This document shows positions 1 to 8,406 of a stretch of DNA of 14,064 nt, one piece after another; positions within the stretch are counted from its first letter, which is position 1; every line of letters begins with the position of its first letter. This DNA is from Cyanobacteria bacterium UBA11153 (GTDB lineage Bacteria; Cyanobacteriota; Cyanobacteriia; Cyanobacteriales; Coleofasciculaceae). The notes below the pieces were generated by a model. The model saw only the letters and a list, made by a program, of their open reading frames with translations, was not told where the DNA came from and did no database searches. The stretch covers positions 1-14,064 of the forward strand of contig DOIX01000205.1 in the NCBI GenBank assembly GCA_003511885.1. The letters run 5' to 3'. The position numbers were made by a program, and so were the translations under genes.

Positions 1-84
1 GCAAAAACAAGTATCTTTGCCTTGATGGGGATCCTCCCAAATCTCCTCCATTGCCCATTCCCCATTTCTCATAAATTAATTCAT

Positions 85-3000
85 CTAATCAACCTTAAAT
101 GTACCCACGGACTCTTGCAATTCTCTTGCCACTTCTACTGTTTTTTGCAGAGAATTAGAAACCTTGGTAGAGGAATCAGAAGTCCGTGCGGAAACCATGG
201 CAATTTCATACATCAAACTACTAACCGATTGAGATGTTTCAGTTTGAGATACTGTGGCTTCGGAAATCATCGCTACAAGTTGGTCAATTTGGCGTGAAAC
301 TTCGAGAATTTCCCTGAGACTATGTTTGGCTTTATCCACCAAATGAGTACCTTCTACCACCTGCTTAGTACTTTGTTCCATTGCCTCAACTACTTGAGCT
401 GTTTCTCGTTGAATGCTATCAACAATTTCTTCGATTTCTTTAGTCGCAGCAGTTGACTTAGTAGCTAATTGTCCTACTTCTTCTGCTACAACGGCAAATC
501 CTTGTCCCTCTTCACCCGCACGGGCGGCTTCAATCCCAGCATTAATTGCGAGTAAATTCGTTTGGAGGGCAATTTTTTCAATGATCGAAACAACTTTGGC
601 AATCTGTTGAGACGATTCACCTAAGCGTTTTACTTTTTTCGCTGTTTCGCCAATAGTATTACGCAATCCTAAGATATTTTCCACTGTCAAATCCATAGCA
701 GATTGACCTTGTTCAGCCGTATTAGATGCAGTAGTAGCAATGATTGCTGCTTGGCGAGCATTTTCAGCTACTTCTTCAATGGAACGACTCATTTGTTCTA
801 CTGAATTTAAGATTTGAGTAGTCTCTTCTGCCTGCTTGATCGCATCTTCAGACAGTTGAGAAATTGCTTCTTCATCTTCTCCAACAGCCATGTTTACCTG
901 AACAACTGCTTCCTTAACTCGCGTCACAATTTCCCGCAAATTCTCGACAATTGAGTTGAAAAAGTCAGCTACAGTACCGATTTCGCCAACTGTGACATCT
1001 GCCCGTACCGTTAAGTCACCTCTGGCTACTCCTTCAACGTCATTCAGCAGGTTTACCAGTTGCATTTGAATGGTTTCTTTTTGTTCTTTTTGTTCCTCTG
1101 CTAATTTTTCGGCTTTTTGACGGGCTAAATCTAATTCTGATAAATAATTCAAACGATCCAAAGCCAACCCAAGTTGAATTGCGATTTGTTTGAAGAAAGT
1201 AATTTCTGCTTCTTGCCACTGGCGCGTGCTAGAACATTGATGGGTTACTAACAATCCATGAAGATTTCCGTAAGCTAAAATGGGGGCAACTAAATTAGCT
1301 TTAACTTTAAAGGGTTCAAGTTGATTGAGGTGACAAGCAGTTAAGCCAGCATCGTAAATGTTATTTGTGGCTTTAACGCGCCCCAGCTTGTATTTATCCA
1401 CATATCGATCTGCAAAACAGGGGTCAGCAATTTTAGCTCCCAAAGCTTCAGGCCAGCCTTTACCTACAGATTCAGCGAGAATACTACCTTTCCAATTTTC
1501 ATCAAACAAATAAACGATCGCGCGATCGGTTTTTAGGGTTTTACGCACACCTGTAATAGCAGCATTGTAAATATCTTCCTTTGTGGCAGATTCCCGGATA
1601 TTTGAGGTAATTTCATTGAGTTGCTGCGCCCGTTGAGTTTCTACATCTTTTTGAATCACAAAGTTTAAACGATCTAAAGATAGTCCCAGTTGAATTGCTA
1701 ATTTTCTCAGGAAATCAACTTCCGACTGCTGCCAACTATGAGGCTCATGGCAGTGATGGGCAATCAGCAATCCAAATAGTTGCTCATCTTTGAGAATTGG
1801 CGTTACTAAATTGGCCTTAATTTGCAGTCTTTCCATTAACTTTAAGTGATCCGGATGAAATCCTGCTTCGTAGACATTATTGGTGGGAACTACTCTTCCT
1901 TTACGGTAAGCATCAATCAGATGTTGTCCAATACAGGGATCTTCAATTTTATCCCCCAAAGCGCGAGGCCAACCTGAAACTACTGCTTCGGTTGCAATAT
2001 ATCCGCGCCAGTCTGAATAGAAACGATAAATAACTACCCTATCCGCATTGAGAGTTCGTAAAGCGCCTTGCACAGCTTCTTGAAATAGTTCATCTAAGTC
2101 TGTTTCGCTACGAATGCGAGATGCTGCTAACTCGGCAAATAACTCAGTTTGTTCAGTTTGCACTGCTTGTTGGTGCAATAATCCTTTGACTCCGGTGACA
2201 AGGTTATTAAATACTTGAGCTAAGACTTGAGTTTCTGTCGGTCCACTTGGTGTAGCTTGGACGTTTAGATTTCCATTAATTACTTGTTCTGCGGTATTAG
2301 ATAATTCCTTTAATGGGGTTGCTAATCGACGTGCTAAAAATAAAATTGCTCCGGCAATAACTCCACCTAAAATTAGGAATGCTAATGATAATGTTAATCC
2401 GGCTTGTTTGCCAGGAGCTTTAAGTTCTCTTACTTCCAGAGAAACTGCCACAACCCAGTTGGTTTTAGGAACTGTTGTGAGGAGATAAGTTCTCCCCTCG
2501 CTTTCTAATTTAGTTCTGAATAATTCTTGGCCTGATTTGGAGGTAATGGATTCAATTTTTAATTTATTTACAGATCTCCCAGAATTCTGAGATTGAGTAC
2601 TTGCAAGCAAGCTTTTGACTGCTTCGTTAACATCTTTACCTCCTAATAATTCTTGGTTTTGATTGTTGTTATTCTCATCAGTTCCAATTGAGCTGATTAC
2701 AGTGATGGTATTGTCTGAATTTAATGAGAGTATTTGGACTTTCTGAGATTCTCCAATATGCAATTTCTCGATAATATTATTCAATACTAAACCGAAAGAT
2801 TTTGCAGGTAAAACACCTTTGACAACGCCGAGGAATTCCCCTGAATTTGGATCGACGATGGCTTGGCTCAGTTCAAGCCCAAAGGTATTAGAAGATCGAT
2901 CGAATGTCGGTTCGATAAACTGATCGTTCAGATCTTCTTTGGCATTTTGCCACCATTTTTCATCCCGCTGGACGAAATCTGAGGTAGGATTGCTGTAAGC

Positions 3001-3630
3001 TACGTTAAATCCATTTTTTTCTGTGAAAAATAACTCGGCAAACTCTGATATTTCAGCGGTTTTTTTCAGATACTCATTTAATCCATTATCCGGTTGCAGT
3101 ACTTTGGTAGTAGCAAAAGACTGTTCAACCTGAGCAATTGGTAAGTTGGGAAGGTTAGCTGTTTTTGCTGCTGTGGCACTGGCGCGAGCGGTATTGATAA
3201 CTAGGGGATTTCTAGCAATAGTGGCGGGTATTTTTTTAGATTCTTGCACTAATTCATTTACCACTTCGCTGGCAAGCAATGCCTCATTATTTAATAATTC
3301 TGCTGTTTGCTGTTGGCTTTTAGAGGAAATAATGCCATAACTTACTAGTCCAGCTAATCCTAGGGGGAGCAAAACTCCTGGTAGAATTGTTCTCAATAAT
3401 TGAGTCCGCAAAGAAGTGCTTTTAAGTTCGGTTTTACCTGTTTGAGTGTAGGGTAAAGAACGCCACATAACATTGGGTGGCAATGGTGCGATATTCCCAA
3501 TATTATTTGGTGAAGCGGGAGATGGTTGATTTTGACTGTTAGGATAATTTGTCACACCATTTGAATAAAAATCTTTTCCTTGTTCGGGTTTATTGGTATA
3601 AGTTTGGAGTGGATCTAATTGAGGGGTCAT
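85..3630 (-). CDS. PixJ-like methyl-accepting chemotaxis protein with two phytochrome-type GAF domains
   Basis: Membrane taxis receptor, probably for light, expected to control a CheA kinase. Domains in order: proline/asparagine-rich cytoplasmic tail (1-75), TM1 (about 82-102), large periplasmic dCache-like region (about 105-400), TM2 (411-433), HAMP (434-486), GAF1 (about 510-656), GAF2 (about 680-828), second HAMP (about 857-908), and an MCP signalling domain whose hairpin tip lies at about 1018-1056 ([18 protein letters not shown]). GAF2 has the DXCF motif (D736, C738, F739) and the canonical bilin cysteine C766 followed by H767, so it should bind bilin as a blue/green-type cyanobacteriochrome. 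GAF1 keeps a DPC motif (C566) but has Asp594 at the bilin-cysteine position. The start is supported by AAGGA nine bases upstream (3640-3644). No C-terminal NWETF-type pentapeptide is present. PixJ of Synechocystis is the nearest named relative I recall; with no pix cluster visible, orthology is unproven. Confidence 0.95.
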   Translation of the reverse strand: MTPQLDPLQTYTNKPEQGKDFYSNGVTNYPNSQNQPSPASPNNIGNIAPLPPNVMWRSLPYTQTGKTELKSTSLRTQLLRTILPGVLLPLGLAGLVSYGIISSKSQQQTAELLNNEALLASEVVNELVQESKKIPATIARNPLVINTARASATAAKTANLPNLPIAQVEQSFATTKVLQPDNGLNEYLKKTAEISEFAELFFTEKNGFNVAYSNPTSDFVQRDEKWWQNAKEDLNDQFIEPTFDRSSNTFGLELSQAIVDPNSGEFLGVVKGVLPAKSFGLVLNNIIEKLHIGESQKVQILSLNSDNTITVISSIGTDENNNNQNQELLGGKDVNEAVKSLLASTQSQNSGRSVNKLKIESITSKSGQELFRTKLESEGRTYLLTTVPKTNWVVAVSLEVRELKAPGKQAGLTLSLAFLILGGVIAGAILFLARRLATPLKELSNTAEQVINGNLNVQATPSGPTETQVLAQVFNNLVTGVKGLLHQQAVQTEQTELFAELAASRIRSETDLDELFQEAVQGALRTLNADRVVIYRFYSDWRGYIATEAVVSGWPRALGDKIEDPCIGQHLIDAYRKGRVVPTNNVYEAGFHPDHLKLMERLQIKANLVTPILKDEQLFGLLIAHHCHEPHSWQQSEVDFLRKLAIQLGLSLDRLNFVIQKDVETQRAQQLNEITSNIRESATKEDIYNAAITGVRKTLKTDRAIVYLFDENWKGSILAESVGKGWPEALGAKIADPCFADRYVDKYKLGRVKATNNIYDAGLTACHLNQLEPFKVKANLVAPILAYGNLHGLLVTHQCSSTRQWQEAEITFFKQIAIQLGLALDRLNYLSELDLARQKAEKLAEEQKEQKETIQMQLVNLLNDVEGVARGDLTVRADVTVGEIGTVADFFNSIVENLREIVTRVKEAVVQVNMAVGEDEEAISQLSEDAIKQAEETTQILNSVEQMSRSIEEVAENARQAAIIATTASNTAEQGQSAMDLTVENILGLRNTIGETAKKVKRLGESSQQIAKVVSIIEKIALQTNLLAINAGIEAARAGEEGQGFAVVAEEVGQLATKSTAATKEIEEIVDSIQRETAQVVEAMEQSTKQVVEGTHLVDKAKHSLREILEVSRQIDQLVAMISEATVSQTETSQSVSSLMYEIAMVSARTSDSSTKVSNSLQKTVEVARELQESVGTFKVD

Positions 3631-3683
3631 GAAATAATGTCCTTGAAGTGATAGTAGATTCGCAAAAGATGGGAAATTTACTT

Positions 3684-3780
3684 GCTATAGCGAGGGACTA
3701 GGGGCGAGGGACTAGGGGTAAAATAAAATCAAGGGTTTGAGGAATTTAGAATCTCCTAACTGCTCTGGCAGTTGCTATAC
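3684..3780 (+). repeat. Dispersed repeat, copy 1 (GCTATAGCGAGGGACTAGGG type)
   Basis: The copy starts with GCTATAGCGAGGGACTAGGG, repeats GCGAGGGACTAGGGG once in tandem, and ends with a 51-base module (3730-3780) closing on GTTGCTATAC. That module matches 4922-4973 at about 39 of 52 positions with one gap. No reading frame or target-site duplication is evident. It could be a non-autonomous element or an amplified intergenic repeat. Confidence 0.7.
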
Positions 3781-3941
3781 AATTCGATCTGCTGCCCTAT
3801 AATTTATCAAGATCGGATGTCAGAGGTTTCAGGGCTGCGGCTAAGGGCTAAAGGTTTGAGGCCGAATATAATATTCTCCATCGTCGGTTTTCTATTCCTT
3901 TTTCCCTTGCCAGCATTTCTTAATTAAAAGTCCTCCGCTCC

Positions 3942-3983
3942 AAGTTTTAAGTTTTGAATTTTAAACCTCAAAACTTAAACCTT
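3942..3983. repeat. AT-rich inverted repeat (hairpin)
   Basis: Arms TTTAAGTTTTGA (3946-3957) and TCAAAACTTAAA (3968-3979) are perfect complements around a 10-base loop. After one mismatch they extend by three more pairs to 3942 and 3983. The hairpin lies about 120 bases beyond the stop of the minus-strand gene at 4102, so a role as its terminator is possible. The stem is AT-rich and weak and is not followed by a clean T-run. Confidence 0.55.
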
Positions 3984-4101
3984 TTGTCCGGTCTTCTATT
4001 CCTTTTATTTTAGCAGGATTTATGAGTGAAAAGTTTTGGTTAAAAGTTAAAAAGTTTTCAGGAAAAACTCGAATTTTAAAACTCAAAACTCAAAACTTTT
4101 T

Positions 4102-4416
4102 TTAAAGTACACGTCTGCAAGCTACGGTAGCTGCCGAAACTCCACCACCACTAGCGATTAAGGATCCAACAGGGCCGCCAACAGCTTCACCTGCGATCGC
4201 AATTTCAATTGCTACAGCCAAAATACAAGCATCTAAATCTGCTTCTGAACCCGGTTGGGCCTCCGGATGATTATCTTTCCATGCTTGGGCTAGGGGGATT
4301 GCTAATTCTGCGAGTTTATTCTCAATGTCAAATTTTTGGACTTCCTCGCGAGATAGAGTATTCGCAGCGGTGGAATTTAGATGGATTGACTTGTTTTCGG
4401 ATTTGGAGAAACTCAT
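4102..4416 (-). CDS. Small protein with glycine-rich hydrophobic C-terminus, possible bacteriocin-like precursor
   Basis: I do not recognise the family. The protein has 104 residues: a polar, charged first half (1-60, including LSREEVQKFD at 21-30) and a hydrophobic, Gly/Ala-rich second half (about 62-100) ending in CRRVL. The second half has GxxxGxxxG spacing (GEAVGGPVG, 76-84), a GG pair at 80-81, a GGG at 90-92, and cysteines at 64 and 100. This two-part layout resembles precursors of small secreted peptides and glycine-zipper membrane peptides, but no modification enzyme, protease or ABC exporter lies nearby. I chose the ATG at 4416 because the 29 codons upstream to a TTG at 4503 look like translated spacer. 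No clear Shine-Dalgarno was found. It could instead be an ordinary small membrane-associated protein. Confidence 0.6.
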   Translation of the reverse strand: MSFSKSENKSIHLNSTAANTLSREEVQKFDIENKLAELAIPLAQAWKDNHPEAQPGSEADLDACILAVAIEIAIAGEAVGGPVGSLIASGGGVSAATVACRRVL

Positions 4417-4704
4417 GGTATAACTATTAAGCTGTTGTGCATCTAGATGGGATGTTAATGACAAGTAAGATGTAAGAGGTAATGGGCAAGAGTAAATATG
4501 CAATTTAACAGCCTATGACCTTACCTAAAACACACACCACATTCAGGACGAATGAGATTGAAGCGCCGATGATAGATTCCCTGAAACGATAGATAACTCT
4601 GGTGGTGACAGAAGAATTGGAGCTTTGATTAGACTACACTCGCTAACTCAATGCTTTACTTCTTCTGGTGATGCAGTGGTTTGACCCAAAAGGACGCTTA
4701 AGTC

Positions 4705-4731
4705 GTAAGACAAGCGTATCACTTGTATTAC
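4705..4731. promoter_or_regulatory. Possible regulatory motif GTAAGA-N12-TTGTATTAC
   Basis: GTAAGA (4705-4710) is followed by GCGTATCAC and TTGTATTAC. It resembles, less exactly, the 12281-12312 site, where GTAAGA is followed by GCGTGATAC and ATGTAATAC. It lies about 290 bases upstream of the 104-residue gene. A protein-binding role is only inferred from the recurrence. Confidence 0.25.
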
Positions 4732-4860
4732 ATTTTTATAATATGCGATCTTACCTCCTATCTGCAAGTGGATTTACGATCTTTTATTGAGTCTTCATAA
4801 ATGGCTCTCAATCGAGGGAGCGGGGTTAGAGAGGATTGGGGTGGGGGTGCAAGGACGAAA

Positions 4861-4973
4861 TATAGCGAGGGACTAGGGACTAGGGGCTACTGGCTCGGGG
4901 CTAGGGAGAAAGTCGTAACATCAATGGTTTGCTGGAATTGAGAACGTCTTAATCGCCCTAGTGGTTGCTATAC
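4861..4973 (+). repeat. Dispersed repeat, copy 2 (TATAGCGAGGGACTAGGG type)
   Basis: The copy begins TATAGCGAGGGACTAGGG and continues with variants of the same G-rich unit. It ends with a 52-base module (4922-4973) closing on GTTGCTATAC, matching 3730-3780 at about 39 of 52 positions with one gap. The copies share orientation and module order but differ in the number of G-rich units. Confidence 0.7.
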
Positions 4974-5019
4974 CAATACTTCTGCACCGATGCTACTCCC
5001 TATTCCCCAGCCCCCAGGC

Positions 5020-5301
5020 TTACTCAAAAAGGATAGTGACATCCCGGCATTGGGAAAAATAATTCCAGATTGCGATCGCTAAATCGCTTTCATATTCCAG
5101 CTTTTCTACACCCTGACATTCTTGGCAGCACTCCTGACAGCAGACTTGGGTTTCCCCATCTAACGATCCTTCTGGGATCGTCAAACATATATTCACAACT
5201 GGAATCTCCTTCCCGTCACCGCAGCGGTTGTAAGTACTGAATTTCACTGCGGCGATACAGTTAATGTTGATGATGACATCTGCGAGTCGGATGAATGTCA
5301 A
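5020..5301 (-). CDS. Cys-rich small protein of unknown function
   Basis: I do not recognise a named family; the opening MTFIRLADVIININCIAAV has the feel of small conserved cyanobacterial hypotheticals. The 93-residue protein has nine cysteines (15, 27, 39, 54, 55, 58, 59, 62, 85), five of them in a tight CCQECCQEC block at 54-62. That CCxxCCxxC spacing could hold metal or form disulfides. The rest is predicted soluble, with a beta-rich N-terminus and an amphipathic helix around 72-83 (SDLAIAIWNYFS), and there is no signal peptide. The start codon is TTG, supported by GAGGAG six bases upstream and by no in-frame ATG nearby. It stands alone, about 480 bases from the divergent hybrid kinase gene. 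Confidence 0.75.
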   Translation of the reverse strand: MTFIRLADVIININCIAAVKFSTYNRCGDGKEIPVVNICLTIPEGSLDGETQVCCQECCQECQGVEKLEYESDLAIAIWNYFSQCRDVTILFE

Positions 5302-5307
5302 AATTAA

Positions 5308-5313
5308 CTCCTC
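5308..5313 (-). promoter_or_regulatory. Shine-Dalgarno GAGGAG for the TTG start of the Cys-rich protein
   Basis: On the minus strand, GAGGAG is followed by a six-base spacer (TTAATT) and TTG. It is the strongest ribosome binding site seen in the window and decides the non-ATG start at 5301. Confidence 0.75.
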
Positions 5314-5454
5314 GCAAAGATAATTTATTAACTTGTGCCAACTGTGCCTGTTTGAAAGACAGGCAAAATTTAGGCCGATAACCCTTCTGACTTAAATGTC
5401 CTACCAACTGTGAGGGGTGTACCAATCTCCCCCACTCTCTTGGATCTGAAAAAC

Positions 5455-5492
5455 ATTACAAGTTGTAATTTTACTGTAAGACAAGTAATACG
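5455..5492. promoter_or_regulatory. Clustered palindromes, possible operator
   Basis: ATTACAAGTTGTAAT (5455-5469) is a perfect palindrome with a one-base centre. It is followed by TTACTGTAAG (5471-5480), containing the palindrome TTAC-T-GTAA, and then GTAATACG (5485-5492). The ten bases TTACTGTAAG and the final GTAATACG recur in the same order at 12281-12312. The position in a divergent promoter region fits a regulator site; no known consensus (NtcA GTA-N8-TAC, for example) is met. Confidence 0.4.
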
Positions 5493-5573
5493 CCAACTAG
5501 CATCATAAGCGAATCTCCCAACTATCGGCAACTAAATATAAAATACTTTATAAAATCTTCAACAAATATCGAA

Positions 5574-5601
5574 GGGGGGGGGTAGGGAGTGAGGGAGAGG
5601 G
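5574..5601 (+). other. G-tract with quadruplex pattern
   Basis: A run of nine G (5574-5582) is followed by GGG at 5585-5587, 5593-5595 and 5599-5601 with loops of 2, 5 and 3 bases. This meets the usual G3+N1-7 quadruplex pattern on the plus strand, about 180 bases upstream of the hybrid kinase. It may simply be intergenic G-rich repeat. Confidence 0.5.
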
Positions 5602-5779
5602 AGACACCCCTATTCAAAATTGCTAATATGGAATACCAGTCAAGGTTATTTGATTCTTAACAATGGCATCTCATCTCAATCTTACCAAAGTTTTTTCTGC
5701 TTAATAATTTTATTAATCCTGTCAAGATCGCTAGGATTTTCAAACTATGTTCAGCTTATCTGAAAATTTTTCTTAAACT

Positions 5780-8251
5780 ATGAAAATTAAAAACCAGATA
5801 TTTTTAGGATATTTACTTCTCGTTATTGTGACTGCTTTTAGCACTATTTTTGAGGCTAATTCAACCAAGAAAATTAGTAGAAGTTATGAAATAATTGCGC
5901 AGGAAACATTGCCACTAACTTTTGCCATCCAAAACCTCAAATTCGCAGCGATTAATATCGTTTCTTCTACGAATGAAATTACCTTCCGCATCTCAGCAGG
6001 TCAAGATTCAAAATCCCAAGCAGAAGAAGAGAAACAATTAAGAGAAAGAGGTTATCAGCCCTACGAAAAATCACTCAAAGAATATAAGAATTTTGTCCAT
6101 AGATTTTTTCCAGAGGAAATTGAATATCTAAAGGAAATCGAAAGAGCAGGTAACCTACTTAAACAAAAAAGCGAACAAATTATTAAGTTAAAGCAGGATC
6201 CTAATGGAGATATAGAAGAAATTTTTGAACTTAACGAACAACTAGAAGACTATGAAATCATGTTTTTTAGTATCATAGATAAAGCCCTTGCCCACGAATA
6301 TCAGGAACTAGAAATAAGGCAAAAAGAAGTAAAGTATGGACTGACCAAAGATTTTAGGGTCGTTTTATCTATTAACTTAATTATCCTTGGTTTTGGCATG
6401 GGCGTTGCTGTGATATTTACCCAATCTATTCAGCGTCGGTTTTCCCAATTAATTATAGCTACGGAGAAACTATCTCAAGGAGATCGGACAATCCTTTTGC
6501 CGCCTCCAACCAAAGATGAAATAGGAGAATTGAGTAAAAGTTTTAACCGGATGGCTCGCCAATTACAAAATACCCTTGACTCTTTAGAAGAAAGGGTTGA
6601 GCAACGCACTTCAGAATTATCTTTAAGAAATCAAGAATTGGAGGCGGCAAAAATTGCTGCAGAATCGGCAAATCGTGCTAAATCTGAGTTTCTGGCGAAT
6701 ATGAGCCACGAAATCCGCACTCCAATGAATGCCGTAATTGGGATGACAAGTTTGTTACTGGATACTAATCTTAATGCGGAACAGAGAGAATTTGTGGAAA
6801 TAGTCCGCAATAGTGGTGATGGTTTACTTGAGATTATCAACGATATTCTTGACTTTTCCAAAATTGAAGCAGGTAAACTGGAGTTAGAAAAACAATCTTG
6901 TAATTTGTGTGAATGTCTCGAAAGTGCGCTGGATTTAATTACGAACAAAGCTATCGAGAAAAATTTAGAATTGGGATATCTAATTGAAGCTAACACCCCT
7001 AATGCCATAATTACTGATAGTACTCGCCTCCGTCAGGTTTTAGTCAATCTACTTGGTAATGCCATTAAATTTACGGAAAAAGGAGAAATATTTGTATTTT
7101 TAAACACTCAACCTCTTGACTCTTTAAATATCAAATCTACTGAAACTATAAGTGAGTCTTGGTATCAATTACATTTTCAAGTTAAAGATACAGGAATTGG
7201 TATTCCTCAAGATCGGATCGAACAGATATTTCAATCTTTTAGCCAAGTTGATGCTTCCTCTACTCGTCAGTATGGCGGTACCGGATTAGGATTAGCTATT
7301 AGCAAAAGAATTGTCAACTTAATGGGTGGTGAAATATGGGTAGAAAGTGAGGTGGGTAAAGGTTCAACTTTCCACTTTACCATCCCAGCCCAAGCCACAG
7401 CCCATAGCAAACTTGTTTATGAAAATTTAGAAGTAACTAATTTACAGAATAAGCGACTATTAGTAGTTGACGATAACCCAACTAATCGCCAGATTGTCCG
7501 TTTACAAGCCCAATCATGGGGGATGTATGTTGTAGAAGCAGCGTCGGGTGAGGAAGCTTTAGCCTGTTTTCAACAACAACCACCGTTTGATATCGCAGTT
7601 TTAGATATGCAAATGCCCAATATGGATGGCTTAACCTTGGCAGAAATAATTCACCACAACTATAACAATCCTAAATTACCATTAGTATTGCTTTCTTCTG
7701 TGGGGACAAATCCACCTATTGTTGAAAAATATTTTGCGGCAATCCTCACGAAACCGATTAGGAATTCGAGACTTTATAATATACTTATTTCTATTTTGAG
7801 CAAACCGAATAGCAAAAAAATCATAGGAAAGTTTCAGGAAAAAATAGATCCAAGATTTGACTCGGGTTTAGGAAAACGTCTCCCCTTAAAAATTTTACTG
7901 GCTGAAGATAATATTGTTAACCAAAAAGTTGCCATAATGCAGCTTAAACGTCTGGGTTATAACCCGGATATCGCTGCTAATGGTATGGAAGTTTTAGAAG
8001 CACTAGAACGTCAGAGCTATGATGTAGTATTGATGGATGTCCAGATGCCTGAATTAGATGGACTAGAAACCAGTAGATATATTTGCGATAATTTACCCCA
8101 AGATCGTCAACCATATATTATTGCGATGACAGCAAATGCGATGGAAGAAGATCGTCAAGAATGCTTGGCGGCTGGGATGAATGATTTTATTCGCAAGCCT
8201 TTTAAGGTGGAAGATTTAACGGCTGCTTTGATGAAGGTTAGCCCGAAATAG
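5780..8251 (+). CDS. Membrane hybrid histidine kinase with two receiver domains (BarA-like layout)
   Basis: Sensor kinase that should autophosphorylate on His and pass phosphate to its own Asp residues. The 823 residues comprise TM1 (about 7-24), a helical, charged extracytoplasmic sensor (about 25-192), TM2 (about 194-214), HAMP (about 215-267), a coiled coil (268-300), and HisKA with phosphoacceptor H310 in [11 protein letters not shown]. HATPase_c (about 412-537) has the N-box N427, DTGIG at 470-474 and GGTGLGL at 499-505. REC1 (about 558-672) has D564/D565, phosphosite D609, S639/S640 and K658. REC2 (about 703-819) has E709/D710, D753, T784 and K806. Both receivers keep all key residues. 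There is no Hpt domain, so a separate phosphotransfer protein would be needed for further relay. The sensor domain's ligand is unknown. The ATG at 5780 starts directly before TM1; no clear Shine-Dalgarno precedes it. Confidence 0.96.
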   Translation: MKIKNQIFLGYLLLVIVTAFSTIFEANSTKKISRSYEIIAQETLPLTFAIQNLKFAAINIVSSTNEITFRISAGQDSKSQAEEEKQLRERGYQPYEKSLKEYKNFVHRFFPEEIEYLKEIERAGNLLKQKSEQIIKLKQDPNGDIEEIFELNEQLEDYEIMFFSIIDKALAHEYQELEIRQKEVKYGLTKDFRVVLSINLIILGFGMGVAVIFTQSIQRRFSQLIIATEKLSQGDRTILLPPPTKDEIGELSKSFNRMARQLQNTLDSLEERVEQRTSELSLRNQELEAAKIAAESANRAKSEFLANMSHEIRTPMNAVIGMTSLLLDTNLNAEQREFVEIVRNSGDGLLEIINDILDFSKIEAGKLELEKQSCNLCECLESALDLITNKAIEKNLELGYLIEANTPNAIITDSTRLRQVLVNLLGNAIKFTEKGEIFVFLNTQPLDSLNIKSTETISESWYQLHFQVKDTGIGIPQDRIEQIFQSFSQVDASSTRQYGGTGLGLAISKRIVNLMGGEIWVESEVGKGSTFHFTIPAQATAHSKLVYENLEVTNLQNKRLLVVDDNPTNRQIVRLQAQSWGMYVVEAASGEEALACFQQQPPFDIAVLDMQMPNMDGLTLAEIIHHNYNNPKLPLVLLSSVGTNPPIVEKYFAAILTKPIRNSRLYNILISILSKPNSKKIIGKFQEKIDPRFDSGLGKRLPLKILLAEDNIVNQKVAIMQLKRLGYNPDIAANGMEVLEALERQSYDVVLMDVQMPELDGLETSRYICDNLPQDRQPYIIAMTANAMEEDRQECLAAGMNDFIRKPFKVEDLTAALMKVSPK

Positions 8252-8310
8252 GGTGGTCGATCGATATTTATGCCTTTCAGCCCATCAGCAATCCTATCAA
8301 GTCCGGTTAG

Positions 8311-8369
8311 TTTAGGCACTTTAGTACATCAAAAGCTCATTGTTTTAGGCACTAAAGTGCTTACTACAA
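8311..8369. repeat. Paired GCACT palindromes between convergent genes, possible terminator
   Basis: TTTAGGCACT occurs at 8311-8320 and 8344-8353. GCACTTTAGT (8316-8325) and ACTAAAGTGC (8351-8360) are perfect 10-base inverted arms, and the second copy is itself a palindrome (GCACT-AA-AGTGC) followed by TTACTACAAAC. It sits between the converging ends of the hybrid kinase and the hydrolase, where a bidirectional terminator is expected, but no T-run follows. It resembles palindromic repeats that I recall being dispersed in cyanobacterial genomes. Confidence 0.5.
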
Positions 8370-8406
8370 ACCTGTTTATCTGTTGATATCCTAATTGCCT
8401 TAGCGA

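Larger units (their letters stand above)
3631..4101. other. Repeat-rich spacer without a gene
   Basis: I see no credible coding region. The spacer holds a dispersed G-rich repeat (3684-3780), a degenerate direct repeat sharing TTCTATTCCTTTT (within 3885-3903 and 3988-4007), a long AT-rich hairpin (3942-3983), and an AAAACTC-type low-complexity stretch (about 4076-4100) just after the stop of the 104-residue gene. The receptor's promoter should lie at its left end, but no convincing -35/-10 pair could be picked. Confidence 0.7.
4417..5019. other. Spacer without a recognisable gene
   Basis: I see no convincing coding region on either strand. It contains a motif related to two others in the window (4705-4731), a consensus TATAAT (4737-4742) without a matching -35, a G-rich stretch (about 4815-4848), and the second copy of the GCTATAG-type dispersed repeat (4861-4973). 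The promoter of the 104-residue gene presumably lies in the left part. Confidence 0.65.
5302..5779. other. Divergent spacer between Cys-rich gene and hybrid kinase
   Basis: No gene is seen. The spacer should hold the promoters of both flanking, divergently transcribed genes. It contains clustered small palindromes (5455-5492) and a G-rich tract able to form a quadruplex (5574-5601). Its right part, next to the kinase start, is AT-rich without a clear Shine-Dalgarno. Confidence 0.7.

Noticed and set aside
1..72. Minus-strand open frame starting MRNGEWAMEEIWEDP and running off the left edge, possibly the next gene after the receptor.
   Set aside because: Its start lies in a GGGAATGGGCAATGG-type stretch typical of cyanobacterial intergenic repeats, only 24 codons are visible, and it resembles no CheA or other expected start.
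1515..1528. Palindrome CGATCGCGCGATCG as an operator.
   Set aside because: It lies inside the GAF2 coding sequence and is explained by the HIP1-like GATCGC bias of cyanobacterial DNA.
4417..4503. N-terminal extension of the 104-residue protein to a TTG codon at 4503.
   Set aside because: The 29 extra residues (low-complexity Ser/Leu/Thr) look like translated repeat, and there is no Shine-Dalgarno before the TTG.
4718..4731. NtcA site (GTA-N8-TAC).
   Set aside because: GTATCACTTGTATTAC has ten bases between GTA and TAC, and the 12296-12311 copy begins GTG, so the NtcA consensus is not met.
4737..4742. Promoter with a perfect TATAAT on the plus strand.
   Set aside because: No -35-like hexamer lies at the right distance and no plus-strand gene follows for about 1 kb.
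6631..7008. A 125-codon open frame on the minus strand.
   Set aside because: It lies antisense to the HisKA region of the hybrid kinase, whose motifs are unmistakable; it is a shadow frame.
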